From Mycobacterium dioxanotrophicus (lineage in GTDB: Bacteria > Actinomycetota > Actinomycetes > Mycobacteriales > Mycobacteriaceae): DNA of 64,000 nt. The notes beneath the pieces are model-generated. The model saw nothing but the letters and a program-made list of their open reading frames with translations, was not told the origin of the DNA and made no database searches. Positions 31,066 to 40,489 of the stretch are shown piece by piece. The stretch lies in NCBI RefSeq assembly GCF_002157835.1, contig NZ_CP020809.1, forward strand, positions 4,836,001-4,900,000, written 5' to 3'. How positions within the stretch are numbered: the first letter of the stretch is position 1; the number at the start of each line of letters is the position of its first letter. Made by a program: the position numbers and the translations under genes.

Positions 31066-32267
31066 GACCGACCCGTTCCCGCGCTCGCCAGCGCAGCCTG
31101 CCGAGCCCGCTCCACCGCGGCGGGCAACACCTCAAGTGCAGCGTCCACGTCGGCGTCGGTGCTGGTGTGCCCCAACGACAATCGCAGTGAACCCCGCGCG
31201 GTCGCAGCATCGGCGCCCATGGCGATCAGCACGTGCGAGGCCTGTGCCACGCCGGCCGTGCAGGCCGAGCCGGTCGAGCATTCGACGCCCTTGGCGTCGA
31301 GTAGCATCAGCAACGAATCGCCTTCGCAGCCACGGAAAGTGAAGTGGGCGTTGCCGGGAAGCCGGTCGGTGTCGGCGGCACCGTTGACGTAGGTGTCGTC
31401 GATGGCCGACAACACACCGTCGATCAGCCGATCCCGCAGCGCCCGTACCCGTGCGCTGTTGACCTCCATACCGTCGATCGCCACCTTCGCAGCCGTCGCC
31501 ATACCCACTGCCCCGGCCACATACGGTGTGCCCGAACGGATGTCTCGCTCCTGACCGCCGCCGTGCAGCAGCGGCACACACGCCACGTCGCGGCGCAGCA
31601 GCAGCGCTCCGACACCCGCGGGGCCGCCGAACTTGTGCGCGGTCACGCTCATCGCCGCCAGTCCACTGGCACCGAAATCCACCGGGATCTGACCGACCGC
31701 CTGCACCGCGTCGCTGTGCATGTGGACGCCGAACTCCGTGGCGACCGCGGCCAACTCCGCGATCGGCATGATGGTGCCGACCTCGTTGTTGGCCCACATG
31801 ATCGACACCAGCGCCACGTCGTCGTGCTCCTGCAGCGCCGCGCGTAGGCCTTCAGGGGACACCGCACCGTCCGCGCCGACCGGCAGCCACGTCACCTCGG
31901 CACCCTCGTGCTCGACCAGCCACTCCACGGCGTCGAGCACCGCGTGGTGTTCGACCGGTGTGGTGACGATCCGCCGCCGCGTGGGCTCGGCGTCGTGGCG
32001 GGCCCAGTAGATGCCCTTGACCGCCAGGTTGTCGCTTTCGGTGCCACCCGCGGTGAAGATCACTTCTGAGGGTCGCGCCCCGAGCAGCTGCGCCAGCGTC
32101 TCCCGCGACTCCTCCATCCGGCGCCGGGCCTGTCGGCCGGATCCGTGCAGTGACGAAGCGTTGCCCACGGTTGCCAGCACAGCCGTCATCGCCTCGATGG
32201 CGGCAGGATGCATCGGGGTGGTGGCGGCGTGATCGAGGTAGACCGTCCTACCTGGGGAAGGGGTCAT
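31062..32267 (-). CDS. Cysteine desulfurase (NifS/IscS family)
   Basis: PLP enzyme that takes sulfur from cysteine, here most likely for tRNA thiolation by MnmA and for Fe-S assembly. 401 residues. It begins [19 protein letters not shown]. The PLP Lys lies in [19 protein letters not shown], and the active-site Cys in [20 protein letters not shown]. It corresponds to Rv3025c, often named iscS in M. tuberculosis. The start at 32267 ([13 protein letters not shown]) was chosen; the much longer in-frame ORF upstream is a shadow of the acyltransferase gene. Confidence 0.94.
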   Translation of the reverse strand: MTPSPGRTVYLDHAATTPMHPAAIEAMTAVLATVGNASSLHGSGRQARRRMEESRETLAQLLGARPSEVIFTAGGTESDNLAVKGIYWARHDAEPTRRRIVTTPVEHHAVLDAVEWLVEHEGAEVTWLPVGADGAVSPEGLRAALQEHDDVALVSIMWANNEVGTIMPIAELAAVATEFGVHMHSDAVQAVGQIPVDFGASGLAAMSVTAHKFGGPAGVGALLLRRDVACVPLLHGGGQERDIRSGTPYVAGAVGMATAAKVAIDGMEVNSARVRALRDRLIDGVLSAIDDTYVNGAADTDRLPGNAHFTFRGCEGDSLLMLLDAKGVECSTGSACTAGVAQASHVLIAMGADAATARGSLRLSLGHTSTDADVDAALEVLPAAVERARQAALASAGTGRS

Positions 32268-32314
32268 AACGTTCCCAGGATAGCCGCCACCCGGCGAGCG
32301 CCCCGAATTGCCGG

Positions 32315-33181
32315 TCAGGCCACCAGGGCGTGAGCCGGTGCGGTCGGCAGCGCCTGCTCGGGACGCACCGCGGCCTCGCATCGCGCGGCCAGATCGCGGC
32401 GGTCCTCGCCGGGCAGCTGCAGCGAACCGACGTGCACGTGGCACACGGTGCGACGTGCGGTGATGACGCGCCGCACCGACGACAGCAGAGTGTCCTCCCC
32501 GACGAAGGCCGGAACCGTGGACTGGCGGCCGTCGCGGTGCCGGTAGGTCAGCCGCAGCGGCTGCACGGGCCGTGCCGCATCGATGGCGGCCTGGAACATC
32601 GCCGGCCGGAACTGCCCATAGGCCAGCCCGCACCAGGTGGTGCCCTCGGGGAACGCCACCACGGTGTGGCCGTCGGTCAATCGCTGCGCGACGGTGTTCA
32701 CCACAGCGGGCAGCCGGCGCAGGCTGCCCCGGTCGATGGGGATGACCTTCATGATGCGGGCCAGCCGGCCCAGCGCGGGCCACTCGATCAGATCGGCGCG
32801 GGCCACGAAGGACCCCGGCAGCACCGCCCCGATCGTGAAGATGTCCAGCCAGGACACGTGGCCACTGACCACCAGCACGCCCTGCAGGTTGCGGATCGGG
32901 CCGCCCGACACGCTGATGCGCACCCCGAAGCACCGCAGCATCAGCCGGCAGTAGAACCGCTGGATGTGCGAGCGGCCGGGCAGCGGCACCGCCAGCAACG
33001 GGACACCGGGCGCCAGCAGCACCGCCATGACGACCCGCACGGTGGTGCGGACCCACACGACCGGCCGGCGGCCGGTGTCGGCGCTGCCCGTATGCACGCA
33101 GCTGGCATCACACGAGGCCTTCGGCAGCCACGAGTGTTCACACTCGTGGCTGGTTTCTCCTCGCGTCCGGGGCACGGTCAT
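32315..33181 (-). CDS. 1-acyl-glycerol-3-phosphate/lysophospholipid acyltransferase (PlsC-like)
   Basis: 288 residues. A hydrophobic stretch ([22 protein letters not shown]) precedes the PlsC/LPLAT domain. The catalytic HX4D is in [14 protein letters not shown]; the substrate motifs are [12 protein letters not shown] and [10 protein letters not shown]. It follows the OlsB-like N-acyltransferase with a four-base overlap (33178-33181). This suggests a two-step amino-lipid or ornithine-lipid pathway (OlsB then OlsA) or a phospholipid remodelling pair. A perfect 26-base palindrome lies in codons 11-19, so the true start could be different; the motif [13 protein letters not shown] appears conserved, which favours 33181. 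Confidence 0.85.
   Translation of the reverse strand: MTVPRTRGETSHECEHSWLPKASCDASCVHTGSADTGRRPVVWVRTTVRVVMAVLLAPGVPLLAVPLPGRSHIQRFYCRLMLRCFGVRISVSGGPIRNLQGVLVVSGHVSWLDIFTIGAVLPGSFVARADLIEWPALGRLARIMKVIPIDRGSLRRLPAVVNTVAQRLTDGHTVVAFPEGTTWCGLAYGQFRPAMFQAAIDAARPVQPLRLTYRHRDGRQSTVPAFVGEDTLLSSVRRVITARRTVCHVHVGSLQLPGEDRRDLAARCEAAVRPEQALPTAPAHALVA
33126..33151. promoter_or_regulatory. Perfect 26-base palindrome at the 5' end of the acyltransferase gene
   Basis: AGCCACGAGTGT and ACACTCGTGGCT are 12-base arms around a two-base centre. It lies 30 bases inside the acyltransferase reading frame. It could be a protein-binding site or an mRNA hairpin that modulates the downstream gene. Confidence 0.4.
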
Positions 33182-34014
33182 GAGCCCATCCCGTCGGCCA
33201 TATCGGCCGCCGCCGACACCGAGCGCAAGCGCTTGAGGTAGCGGACATCGGCCCGACGCTTGTCGAGCAGGGCCGGGAAGTCACCCACCCCGAAATCGGG
33301 ATCGTGGGCCGGTTCTCCGCACACCTGCGCGCCCAGCCGCAGGTAACCCCGCATCAGCGGCGGCACCGAGGTCCGCGACGGCGGGTCGATCTCGTCGAGG
33401 CCCTTGCCGTCGAGGACGACGGGACGGTAGGGGTACACGGTGAACTCCTGCGGCGCGGCGTGGCGGCGACGAACGAAGTCGCGCACCCCGCGGATCTGGG
33501 TACCGGGAGGGCCGTCGGCCGTGCCTGCCGTCGGCACGGAGACACAGCCGGTGACGTAGTCGTAGCCGCAGCGGTCCAGGTAGGCCAGGATGCCCGCCCA
33601 CATGAGCAGGACCACGGCGCCGTTGCGGTGGTCGCTGCGCACCACCGCGCGGCCCATCTCCACCAGCGACGGACGCAGCGCGTCCAGACCCGTCACGTCG
33701 AATTCCGTGGCGGTGTAGAGCCCGCGCGCGGCGATCGCACCCGGCGGCGGCAGCATGCGGTAGCAGCCGACCAGTTCGCCGAAGTCCTCGTCCTGCACCA
33801 GCAGGTGGTCGCAGTACTCGTCGAAGCGGTCGGCGTCCCGGCCGTCGGTGGCGCCGGCCAACGCGAAGCCCGGCTCGGCGGTGAACACGTCGTGGCGCAG
33901 CCGCTGCGCTGCGTCGATGAGCTCGGCATCGGTGGACAACAACAGCGAATAGCGCGGCGAATCGGCCGACGGGGTGGGACGGTCTGCGGCGATGAGTACA
34001 GATGAAGTGCTCAT
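33178..34014 (-). CDS. GNAT-type N-acyltransferase, OlsB-like (Rv3027c-like)
   Basis: 278 residues of the Acetyltransf_5/OlsB group, whose best-known members transfer a 3-hydroxyacyl chain from ACP to ornithine. Visible elements are DAAQRLRHDVFTAEPGF, FDEYCDHLLVQDEDFGELVGCYRMLPP, the core strand LVEMGRAVVRSDHRNGAVVLLMWAGILAYLDRCGYDYVTGCVSV, and the C-terminal PPLMRGYLRLGAQVCGEPAHDPDFGVGDF. It is coupled to the PlsC-like gene. The ATG at 34014 was chosen; a GTG three codons earlier is possible. Confidence 0.85.
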   Translation of the reverse strand: MSTSSVLIAADRPTPSADSPRYSLLLSTDAELIDAAQRLRHDVFTAEPGFALAGATDGRDADRFDEYCDHLLVQDEDFGELVGCYRMLPPPGAIAARGLYTATEFDVTGLDALRPSLVEMGRAVVRSDHRNGAVVLLMWAGILAYLDRCGYDYVTGCVSVPTAGTADGPPGTQIRGVRDFVRRRHAAPQEFTVYPYRPVVLDGKGLDEIDPPSRTSVPPLMRGYLRLGAQVCGEPAHDPDFGVGDFPALLDKRRADVRYLKRLRSVSAAADMADGMGS

Positions 34015-34102
34015 AACCAGCACGGTCGCCCAGCCGGGTCGCCGGATGGCGTCGCCAGCGTGACATGTCCGTGATCGCTAGGTGACGAATTGGCCTGGCC
34101 GC

Positions 34103-34762
34103 TCAGTCGTCGAGAAACACCACGTTCTCACTGATCGGATTGCGCGGTGTGTCGAGGTGGTTGGCCGCAAATGCCTCGTCGGCGTAGCCGATCGAGAGCC
34201 CGCAGAGGATCGTCAGATCGGTTGGGATGCCGAGTTGTTCACGCAGCACGTCGGGATAGAACGAGATCGACACCTGCACGCAACTGCCGATTCCCCGTTC
34301 GTTCAACGCCAGCAGCAGGGTCTGCAGGAACATCCCGACCCCCAGCGCGTCGACATTGGTGAAATCACGATGCATGCAGACCACCGCGGCCACCGGTGCG
34401 TGGAAGAACTCCCAGTTGCGCTTCTGGGCCGCCCATCGCCCTTCGGCGTCGTCGCGGGCGATGCCCATCGCCCCGTACACCAGGGCGCCGCTCTCCCGGC
34501 GCAGGTGAGCGAACTGCGGGGGCAGACCCGCGGAACCTATCGCCGGAGGTGCTGCCTCGACCGCGGTGAGCAGCGCGTCGACCAACCGGACGCGCCGCTC
34601 ACCGGTGGCGAAGAAGACATGCCACGGCTGGGTGTTGGAGTTCGACGGCGCCCGCATCGCCAGGGCGAGCGCCTCATCGAGTAGCTCCCGTGGAACAGGC
34701 TTGTCCGGCAAGAACATTCGCGATGACCGTCGCGACCGGACGACGTCGGAGAACTCGGCCAT
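34103..34762 (-). CDS. Nitroreductase family protein (FMN-dependent)
   Basis: 219 residues. It begins FSDVVRSRRSSRMFLPDKPVPRELLDEALALAMRAPSNSNTQPWHVFF, the typical FMN-binding N terminus (RRSxR and PSxxNxQPW). The internal GVGMFLQTLLLALNERGIGSCVQ helix and IGYADE near the C terminus are also expected. It would reduce quinones, nitro compounds or other electrophiles using NAD(P)H. It forms an apparent operon with the cupin gene (one-base overlap) and the SDR gene, which together look like an electrophile or redox-stress unit not present at this site in M. tuberculosis. Confidence 0.9.
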   Translation of the reverse strand: MAEFSDVVRSRRSSRMFLPDKPVPRELLDEALALAMRAPSNSNTQPWHVFFATGERRVRLVDALLTAVEAAPPAIGSAGLPPQFAHLRRESGALVYGAMGIARDDAEGRWAAQKRNWEFFHAPVAAVVCMHRDFTNVDALGVGMFLQTLLLALNERGIGSCVQVSISFYPDVLREQLGIPTDLTILCGLSIGYADEAFAANHLDTPRNPISENVVFLDD

Positions 34763-35172
34763 CAGCGGACTCGTCGATCCTTGCGGGCCTCGAGTTCGTC
34801 GTCATCGACGACGACGAGCATCGGTTGGCCGGGCACGCACAACATGTTGACCAGGAAGCGCAGCGGTACATCGTCGCGATTGTTGGCGTCGGAGTAGTGG
34901 ATGACGTCGCCACCGGGCTCCCAGAACGCCTCCCCCGCCTTGATCACCCTCGGCGCCTCGCCCTCCAGTTCGAAGAGCATCTCCCCCTCCAGCACGTAGC
35001 CGAAGGCAGGCCCGGCGGGATGGCGGTGGGGCGGCGCCCCGGGTGAGCCCGCGGGCCACTCGATGATGGTCGTCATCACCTCGGCGTCGGCCGGGATGAA
35101 CGGCGGCGCGACGGTCTGGATCACGGTCATGGCGTCGTGCAGCGCTTTTTCGCGCTCTGCGGAGATGGTCAT
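34762..35172 (-). CDS. Cupin domain protein
   Basis: 136 residues with one cupin barrel: GSPGAPPHRHPAGPAFGYVLEGEMLFELEGEAPRVIKAGEAFWEPGGDVIHYSDANN. The metal-binding set H-x-H ... E ... H is present (HRH, a Glu in the YVLEGE stretch, and VIHY), so a mononuclear metal site is likely. Substrate unknown. Its stop overlaps the nitroreductase start region and it lies one base after the SDR gene stop, so all three are cotranscribed. Confidence 0.85.
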   Translation of the reverse strand: MTISAEREKALHDAMTVIQTVAPPFIPADAEVMTTIIEWPAGSPGAPPHRHPAGPAFGYVLEGEMLFELEGEAPRVIKAGEAFWEPGGDVIHYSDANNRDDVPLRFLVNMLCVPGQPMLVVVDDDELEARKDRRVR

Positions 35173-35173
35173 G

Positions 35174-35908
35174 TCAGCGTCCCGCGAGCCAGTGCGTTTC
35201 GCCGAGGATCCCGTCGTCGCCGGTGACCAGGCTGTTGTCGTCGACGGCGGTACCGAAGTACGTGGCCTGCGGGTCGATCACCACCGGCTTGTCGTCACCG
35301 CGCTTGGCCAGCACCGCACGGGCCATGTCCGAGAACGACAGCTTCTCGGGTCCACCGATGTTGACGATTCCGTCGAGTGGCGCGGCCTGGGCCGCCTTGG
35401 CCACCTCGGCGGCGACATCGTCGACCGAGATCAGCTGGATCCTGGCATCGGGAACACGCACCTCGTCCCCGACCACGAGGGTGTCGGTGATGGCCTCGGC
35501 GAACTCCTGGAACTGGGTGGCGCGCACAATCGTGTACGGCAGACCGGATTCGATGATGATCTTCTCCTGGGCCACCTTGGCCCGCATGTAACCGCTGTCG
35601 GGCAGGCCGTCGGCCCCGACGATGGACAGCGCGACGTAGTTCCCGACGCCCGTCTCCTGCGCGGCGGCGGCCAAGTTCCGCGCGGACGCGGTGAAGAAGT
35701 CCATCACCGGCCCGTCGTCGAACGACGGTGAGTTCACGACGTCGACGAGCACCTCGGCGCCGCTGAGCGCCGCCACCAGACCCTCACCGGTGACGACGTT
35801 GGCACCCGACGACAGGGAGGCAGCGACCACGTCGTGCCCGGCTTCGGTGAGCAACCGCACGACCCGCGAACCGATCTGGCCGCTGGCACCGATCACTGTG
35901 ATTTTCAT
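35174..35908 (-). CDS. NAD(P)-binding oxidoreductase, NmrA/atypical SDR type
   Basis: 244 residues starting MKITVIGASGQIGSRVVRLLTEAG, with the GxxGxxG Rossmann motif. VGNYVALSIVGADG, YMRAKVAQEKIIIESGLPYTIVRATQF and FSDMARAVLAKRG are shared with NAD(P)H-binding epimerase-like proteins. The YMRAK segment supplies a Tyr-x-x-x-Lys pair. It is the first gene of the SDR-cupin-nitroreductase group. The start at 35908 was chosen because residues upstream are low-complexity and AAAGG lies 11 bases before the ATG. Confidence 0.85.
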   Translation of the reverse strand: MKITVIGASGQIGSRVVRLLTEAGHDVVAASLSSGANVVTGEGLVAALSGAEVLVDVVNSPSFDDGPVMDFFTASARNLAAAAQETGVGNYVALSIVGADGLPDSGYMRAKVAQEKIIIESGLPYTIVRATQFQEFAEAITDTLVVGDEVRVPDARIQLISVDDVAAEVAKAAQAAPLDGIVNIGGPEKLSFSDMARAVLAKRGDDKPVVIDPQATYFGTAVDDNSLVTGDDGILGETHWLAGR

Positions 35909-36083
35909 TGTGCGAACACCTTTCTCTGGCGTGGTCCCACCCAGGCGAGGATCCACCCGAACACCTCGCGGCCGCAATCGTGCGCGATCCGGTCACGACA
36001 TCCAGCCTGTCAGCGCACGGCGGGATTGAAACCCTGGAAAGTTCGTGGTCTCCGGGTGGCTCGGCAGAGCAGTCCGCACAACG

Positions 36084-36116
36084 AAAAACCCCGGCGCATC
36101 AGATGCGCCGGGGTTT
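36084..36116 (-). terminator. Intrinsic terminator after etfA
   Basis: CCCCGGCGCAT and ATGCGCCGGGG form a perfect 11-bp stem with a three-base loop at 36089-36113, flanked by AAAAA on the left and TTT on the right. It ends the etfBA transcript on the minus strand and could also act on the plus strand. Confidence 0.9.
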
Positions 36117-36133
36117 CCCGTATGACTCGGACG

Positions 36134-37090
36134 TCAGCCCTTGCGAGCCTGGATGGCCTCGGTGAGCTGCGGGGTGACCTTGAACAGGTCACCGACGATG
36201 CCGAGGTCGGCGATCTCGAAGATCGGCGCCTCTTCGTCCTTGTTCACCGCGACGATCGTCTTCGACGTCTGCATGCCGGCGCGGTGCTGGATCGCCCCGG
36301 AGATGCCCAGCGCGATGTACAGCTGCGGCGACACGGTCTTGCCGGTCTGACCGACCTGGAACTGGCCCGGGTAGTAACCCGAGTCGACCGCGGCACGCGA
36401 GGCACCGACGGCGCCGCCGAGCGAGTCCGCGAGCGCCTCGACGATGCCGAAGTTCTCCGCGCTGCCGACGCCACGACCGCCGGCGACCACGACAGTGGCC
36501 TCGGTGAGTTCGGGGCGGTCGCCGGCCACGGCGGGCTCGCGCTTGGTGATCTTGGTGGCGTTCTCGGCCTGGGCCGGGACCTCGACGTTGACGACCTCAC
36601 CGGCACCATCGGCGGGGGCGGCCTCGACCGAGCCCGGACGCACGGTGATGATCGGGGTGTCGCTGGTGACCTGGGCTTCGACGGTGAACGCGCCACCGAA
36701 GATGCTGTGGACGCCCACCGCGCCTTCCCTGACCTCGATCACGTCGACCAGCAGACCCGAACCGATGCGGGCCGCGAGCCGTCCGGCGATCTCCTTGCCG
36801 TCGGCGCTGGCGGCGATCAGCACGCCTGCGGGCGCAGCCGACTCGGCCAGTCCGGCGAGCACGTCGACCACCGGGGTGATCAGGTAGTTCTCGGCGTCGT
36901 CGGACTCGGCGACGTAGATCTTGGCGGCGCCGGCGGCCTTGAGGCCGTCCACCAGCGGCGCTGCCGTGCCGGGCTTGCCCACCACGACGGCAGCGGGCTC
37001 ACCCAGCGCCCGAGCGGCGGTGATCAGTTCGGCGGTGACCTTCTTCAGGGCACCCTCAGAGTGCTCAACGAGCACAAGTACTTCAGCCAT
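36134..37090 (-). CDS. etfA: Electron transfer flavoprotein alpha subunit
   Basis: EtfA (FixB) binds FAD and passes electrons from acyl-CoA dehydrogenases to the membrane ETF-quinone oxidoreductase. 318 residues, the usual length. It starts [36 protein letters not shown]. The FAD-binding C-terminal half is clear: [74 protein letters not shown]. It follows etfB by 52 bases and is followed by a strong terminator. Confidence 0.96.
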   Translation of the reverse strand: MAEVLVLVEHSEGALKKVTAELITAARALGEPAAVVVGKPGTAAPLVDGLKAAGAAKIYVAESDDAENYLITPVVDVLAGLAESAAPAGVLIAASADGKEIAGRLAARIGSGLLVDVIEVREGAVGVHSIFGGAFTVEAQVTSDTPIITVRPGSVEAAPADGAGEVVNVEVPAQAENATKITKREPAVAGDRPELTEATVVVAGGRGVGSAENFGIVEALADSLGGAVGASRAAVDSGYYPGQFQVGQTGKTVSPQLYIALGISGAIQHRAGMQTSKTIVAVNKDEEAPIFEIADLGIVGDLFKVTPQLTEAIQARKG

Positions 37091-37142
37091 GGGATTTCTC
37101 GTTATGTCTTTCGCGTCTCGTTAGATTCGATGGAAGCAGCTG

Positions 37143-37934
37143 CTAGATGAGCTTCTGGGCGACGAGGTAATCGGCGACCTTGGTACCGCCGTCACCCTCG
37201 TCGGTGACCTTCTCACCAGCGGTCTTCGGCGGCTTCGGGGTCGACGACAGCACCTTCGACCCGGCGTTGGCCACACCGACCTCGTCGGCTTCGACGCCGA
37301 TCTCAGCCAGGGAGAGCACGGTGACTTCCTTCTTCTTCGCGGCCATGATGCCCTTGAAGGACGGGAAGCGGGGCTCGTTGATCTTCTCGTTGACGCTGAC
37401 CACCGCCGGGAGCGGGGCTTCCAGCGTGAAGACACCGTCGTCGGTCTCGCGCTCGGCGGTGACCTTGCCGTCTTCGACCGTCAGCTTGCGCACGTGGGTG
37501 AGCTGCGGCAGACCCAGGTACTCGGCGATGACGGCCGGGACCGCGCCGCCGACGCCGTCGGTGGCTTCGTTGCCTGCGATGACCAGCTCGGTGCCTTCGA
37601 TGGTGCCCAGTGCGCGGGCCAGCGCCCACGCCGTCTGGATGACGTCGGAGCCGTGCAGGTCGTCGTCCTTGAGGTGCACGGCCTTGTCGGCGCCCATGGA
37701 CAGGGCCTTGCGGATCGCCTCGGTGGCGCGCTCGGGACCGGCGGTCAACACGGTGACGGTGCTGTCGCCGCCCTCGCGCTCCTTGATCAACAGCGCCTCT
37801 TCGACGGCGCGCTCGTTGATCTCGTCGAGCACGGCGTCGGCGGCCTCACGGTCAAGGGTGAAATCGCCGTCGGACAGCTTGCGCTCCGACCAAGTATCTG
37901 GGACCTGTTTGATCAGGACCACAATGTTCGTCAT
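37143..37934 (-). CDS. etfB: Electron transfer flavoprotein beta subunit
   Basis: EtfB (FixA) binds AMP and pairs with EtfA in fatty-acid beta-oxidation electron transfer. 263 residues. It starts MTNIVVLIKQVPDTWSERKLSDGDFTLDREAADAVLDEINERAVEEAL, and includes VLTAGPERATEAIRKALSMGADKAVHL and VIAGNEATDGVGGAVPAVIAEYLGLPQLTHV. The start at 37934 replaces a 14-codon longer ORF because homologues begin MTNIVVLIKQVPDT. A GTTAC-N6-GTAAC palindrome overlaps its probable promoter, suggesting repression by a TetR-type regulator. Confidence 0.96.
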   Translation of the reverse strand: MTNIVVLIKQVPDTWSERKLSDGDFTLDREAADAVLDEINERAVEEALLIKEREGGDSTVTVLTAGPERATEAIRKALSMGADKAVHLKDDDLHGSDVIQTAWALARALGTIEGTELVIAGNEATDGVGGAVPAVIAEYLGLPQLTHVRKLTVEDGKVTAERETDDGVFTLEAPLPAVVSVNEKINEPRFPSFKGIMAAKKKEVTVLSLAEIGVEADEVGVANAGSKVLSSTPKPPKTAGEKVTDEGDGGTKVADYLVAQKLI

Positions 37935-37998
37935 GACTCTGGTTCGTCCTCCTCGTGGGGCCGGGGGACCGGCCAACCGTATTACGTTCTTTGCGACT

Positions 37999-38021
37999 AC
38001 CCTATGTTACTAGCCGGTAAC
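37999..38021 (-). promoter_or_regulatory. Promoter and candidate operator of etfBA
   Basis: On the minus strand GTTAC-N6-GTAAC (forward 38006-38021) sits directly upstream of TAGGGT (forward ACCCTA, 37999-38004), a good -10 hexamer. The palindrome therefore covers the -35 region. Half-sites of this type are common for mycobacterial TetR-family repressors of lipid metabolism. Confidence 0.5.
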
Positions 38022-38134
38022 TTACAGAGTTCGCAGGAACACCATAGCTGGTCGAGCTAGGTATGCGGTGACCACTATCACACGCACGTAGTAGGGAACC
38101 GTTCGCGAGTAGGCCACCAACCGGTCGACTGGGT

Positions 38135-38140
38135 TAGCCT
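38135..38140 (+). promoter_or_regulatory. -10 box of the MGLP methyltransferase gene
   Basis: TAGCCT lies eight bases before the ATG at 38149, consistent with a leaderless transcript for the methyltransferase-GH57-GT4 operon. Confidence 0.4.
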
Positions 38141-38148
38141 GCCTTCCA

Positions 38149-38922
38149 ATGAGCACATTTGTTGACGGTCCGGAAGACGCCCTCCCCCTGACAGGTGAGC
38201 GGACCATCCCCGGCTTGGCCGAGGAAAACTATTGGTTCCGTCGGCACGAGGTGGTCTACCAGCGGCTCGCAGAGCGCTGCGCGGGGCGCGACGTGCTCGA
38301 AGCCGGCTGCGGCGAAGGCTACGGCGCCGACTTGATCGCAGGCGTTGCCCGCAAGGTCATCGGCCTGGATTACGACGAAGCGACGGTGGCCCACGTGCGG
38401 GCCCGCTATCCACGCGTCGACATCCGGCACGGCAACCTCGCCGAACTTCCGCTGGAGGACGGTTCGGTCGACGTCGTCGTCAACTTCCAGGTCATCGAGC
38501 ACCTCTGGGACCAGGCACAATTTGTCGCCGAGTGCTACCGCGTGCTGCGGCCCGGCGGCGTATTCCTGGTGTCGACTCCCAACCGGATCACCTTCTCCCC
38601 CGGCCGCGACACCCCCCTCAACCCGTTCCACACCCGCGAACTCAACGCCGCCGAGCTCACCGAGCTGCTCGAGGACGCCGGGTTCCACATCGAAGAGATG
38701 TCCGGGGTCTTTCACGGCGCGGGGCTGGCCACCCTCGATGCCCGCCACGGCGGGTCCATCATCGACGCCCAGGTGGCCCGCGCGGTCGCCGACGCACCCT
38801 GGCCCGAACAACTGCTCGCCGATGTCGCCGCGGTGTCCACCGACGACTTCGACATCACCCCGGCCACCGAACGCAACATCGACGACAGCCTCGACCTCGT
38901 CGCAATCGCGGTGCGCCCGTGA
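38149..38922 (+). CDS. SAM-dependent methyltransferase (Rv3030-like, MGLP cluster)
   Basis: 257 residues, class I methyltransferase: motif I DVLEAGCGEGYGADLIA (about 48-64), IGLDYDEATVAHVRARYP, VDVVVNFQVIEHLWDQAQFVAECYRVLRPGGVFLVSTPN. The M. tuberculosis equivalent, Rv3030, was proposed to methylate glucose in methylglucose lipopolysaccharides, cytoplasmic polysaccharides that bind fatty acyl-CoA. The neighbouring GH57 and GT4 genes support the same pathway here. Its stop overlaps the GH57 GTG start (GTGA). Confidence 0.88.
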   Translation: MSTFVDGPEDALPLTGERTIPGLAEENYWFRRHEVVYQRLAERCAGRDVLEAGCGEGYGADLIAGVARKVIGLDYDEATVAHVRARYPRVDIRHGNLAELPLEDGSVDVVVNFQVIEHLWDQAQFVAECYRVLRPGGVFLVSTPNRITFSPGRDTPLNPFHTRELNAAELTELLEDAGFHIEEMSGVFHGAGLATLDARHGGSIIDAQVARAVADAPWPEQLLADVAAVSTDDFDITPATERNIDDSLDLVAIAVRP

Positions 38923-40463
38923 GTGCCCCGGCAGCCGAGCCGGTGCCGGGACTGTTCACCCTGGTCCTTCACACACATCTGCCGTGGCTGGCCCACCACG
39001 GCCGCTGGCCGGTGGGTGAAGAATGGCTCTACCAGTCGTGGTCGGCGGCCTACCTTCCGCTGATGCGGGTGCTGCGCACCCTGGCTGCCGAGGACCGCAG
39101 CCACCTGATCACGCTGGGCATGACCCCGGTGGTCACCGCACAGCTCGACGACCCGTACTGCCTGACGGGTATGCACCACTGGCTGGCCAACTGGCAGCTA
39201 CGGGCCCTCGAAGCGACGACGCTGCGCAACCAAAAAGGGCTGCGCGAGTTCGGGATTCGCGAACACGCCGAAGCCGCCGCGGCGGTCGAGGACTTCACCA
39301 CCCGGTGGCGGCACGGCGCCAGCCCGCTGTTGCGCGAGCTGATCGACGCCGACACCATCGAACTGCTCGGCGGCCCGCTGGCGCACCCGTTCCAGCCGCT
39401 GCTCAACCCGCGACTGCGCGAGTTCGCGCTACGGGAGGGGCTGGCCGATGCCCGGGCACGCTTCGCACACACCCCGCGCGGCATCTGGGCGCCCGAATGC
39501 GCCTACGCGCCGGGCATGGAAACCGGTTATGCCGCAGCGGGGGTGAGCCACTTCATGGTCGACGGCCCGTCGCTGCACGGCGACACCGCGTTGGGCCGCC
39601 CGGTCGGTGACTCCGACGTCATCGCCTTCGGACGCGACCTGCAGGTCAGCTACCGCGTGTGGTCCCCCAAGTCCGGCTACCCGGGCCACGCCGCCTACCG
39701 CGACTTCCACACCTACGACCACACCACCGGTCTCAAACCGGCCCGCGTCACCGGACGCAACGTCGCGTCCGACGACAAGGCACCCTACGACCCGCACCGC
39801 GCCGACCGCGCCATCGACGACCACGTCGCGGACTTCGTCGCGGTCGTGCGGCGGCGACTGCTGCGCGAAAGCGAACGCATCGGCCGACCCGCCCACGTGA
39901 TCGCGGCATTCGATACCGAGTTGTTCGGCCACTGGTGGTATGAGGGCCCGACCTGGCTCGAGCGCGTGCTGCGGGCGCTGCCCGAGGCGGGCGTGCGCGT
40001 GGGCACCCTGGCCGACGCCAAGGCCGACGGCTTCGTCGGCGCCCCGGTCGAATTGCCGCCCAGCTCATGGGGTTCGGGCAAGGACTGGCAGGTGTGGAAC
40101 GGCGAGAAGGTGAGCGACCTGGTCCAGCTCAACGCCGAGGTCGTCGACACCGCGCTGAGCGCGGTGGACAAGGCGCTCACCCAGAACGCCGCGGTGGGCT
40201 CCCCCACACCGCGGGATCACGTCGCCGACCAGATCCTGCGCGAAACCCTGCTCACGGTTTCCAGCGACTGGCCGTTCATGGTCAGCAAGGATTCGGCGGC
40301 CGACTACGCGCGGTACCGCGCACACCTGCACGCGCACGCGACCCGCGAGATCTGTGACGCACTGGCGTCGGGCCGTGACGAGCACGCGCAGCGATTGGCC
40401 GACGGCTGGAACAAAGCCGACGGACTGTTCGGCGCGCTCGACGCGCGCAGGCTGCCCAGATGA
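38919..40463 (+). CDS. GH57 family glucan enzyme (1,4-alpha-glucan branching type, Rv3031-like)
   Basis: 514 residues. The GH57 N terminus FTLVLHTHLPWLAHHGRWPVGEEWLYQSW carries the HTHLPW motif. The catalytic-nucleophile region RGIWAPECAYAPGMETGYA and the conserved AAFDTELFGHWWYEGPTWLERVL, with the acid region, follow. A C-terminal helical domain with SSDWPFMVSKDSAADYARYR is as in actinobacterial branching enzymes of this family. It likely branches or trims the alpha-1,4-glucan of MGLP. The GTG at 38919 overlaps the methyltransferase stop; the longer ORF to 38232 runs through that gene and was rejected. Confidence 0.9.
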   Translation: MSAPAAEPVPGLFTLVLHTHLPWLAHHGRWPVGEEWLYQSWSAAYLPLMRVLRTLAAEDRSHLITLGMTPVVTAQLDDPYCLTGMHHWLANWQLRALEATTLRNQKGLREFGIREHAEAAAAVEDFTTRWRHGASPLLRELIDADTIELLGGPLAHPFQPLLNPRLREFALREGLADARARFAHTPRGIWAPECAYAPGMETGYAAAGVSHFMVDGPSLHGDTALGRPVGDSDVIAFGRDLQVSYRVWSPKSGYPGHAAYRDFHTYDHTTGLKPARVTGRNVASDDKAPYDPHRADRAIDDHVADFVAVVRRRLLRESERIGRPAHVIAAFDTELFGHWWYEGPTWLERVLRALPEAGVRVGTLADAKADGFVGAPVELPPSSWGSGKDWQVWNGEKVSDLVQLNAEVVDTALSAVDKALTQNAAVGSPTPRDHVADQILRETLLTVSSDWPFMVSKDSAADYARYRAHLHAHATREICDALASGRDEHAQRLADGWNKADGLFGALDARRLPR

Positions 40464-40489
40464 CCACCCCGCGGAGAAAGCGCACAACC

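Noticed and set aside
32268..33056. N-terminal extension of the cysteine desulfurase
   Set aside because: It is the other-frame shadow of the PlsC-like gene; NifS proteins begin at the [10 protein letters not shown] segment.
38232..38918. 229-codon N-terminal extension of the GH57 gene
   Set aside because: It reads through the methyltransferase gene in another frame; the GH57 fold starts right after the GTG at 38919.
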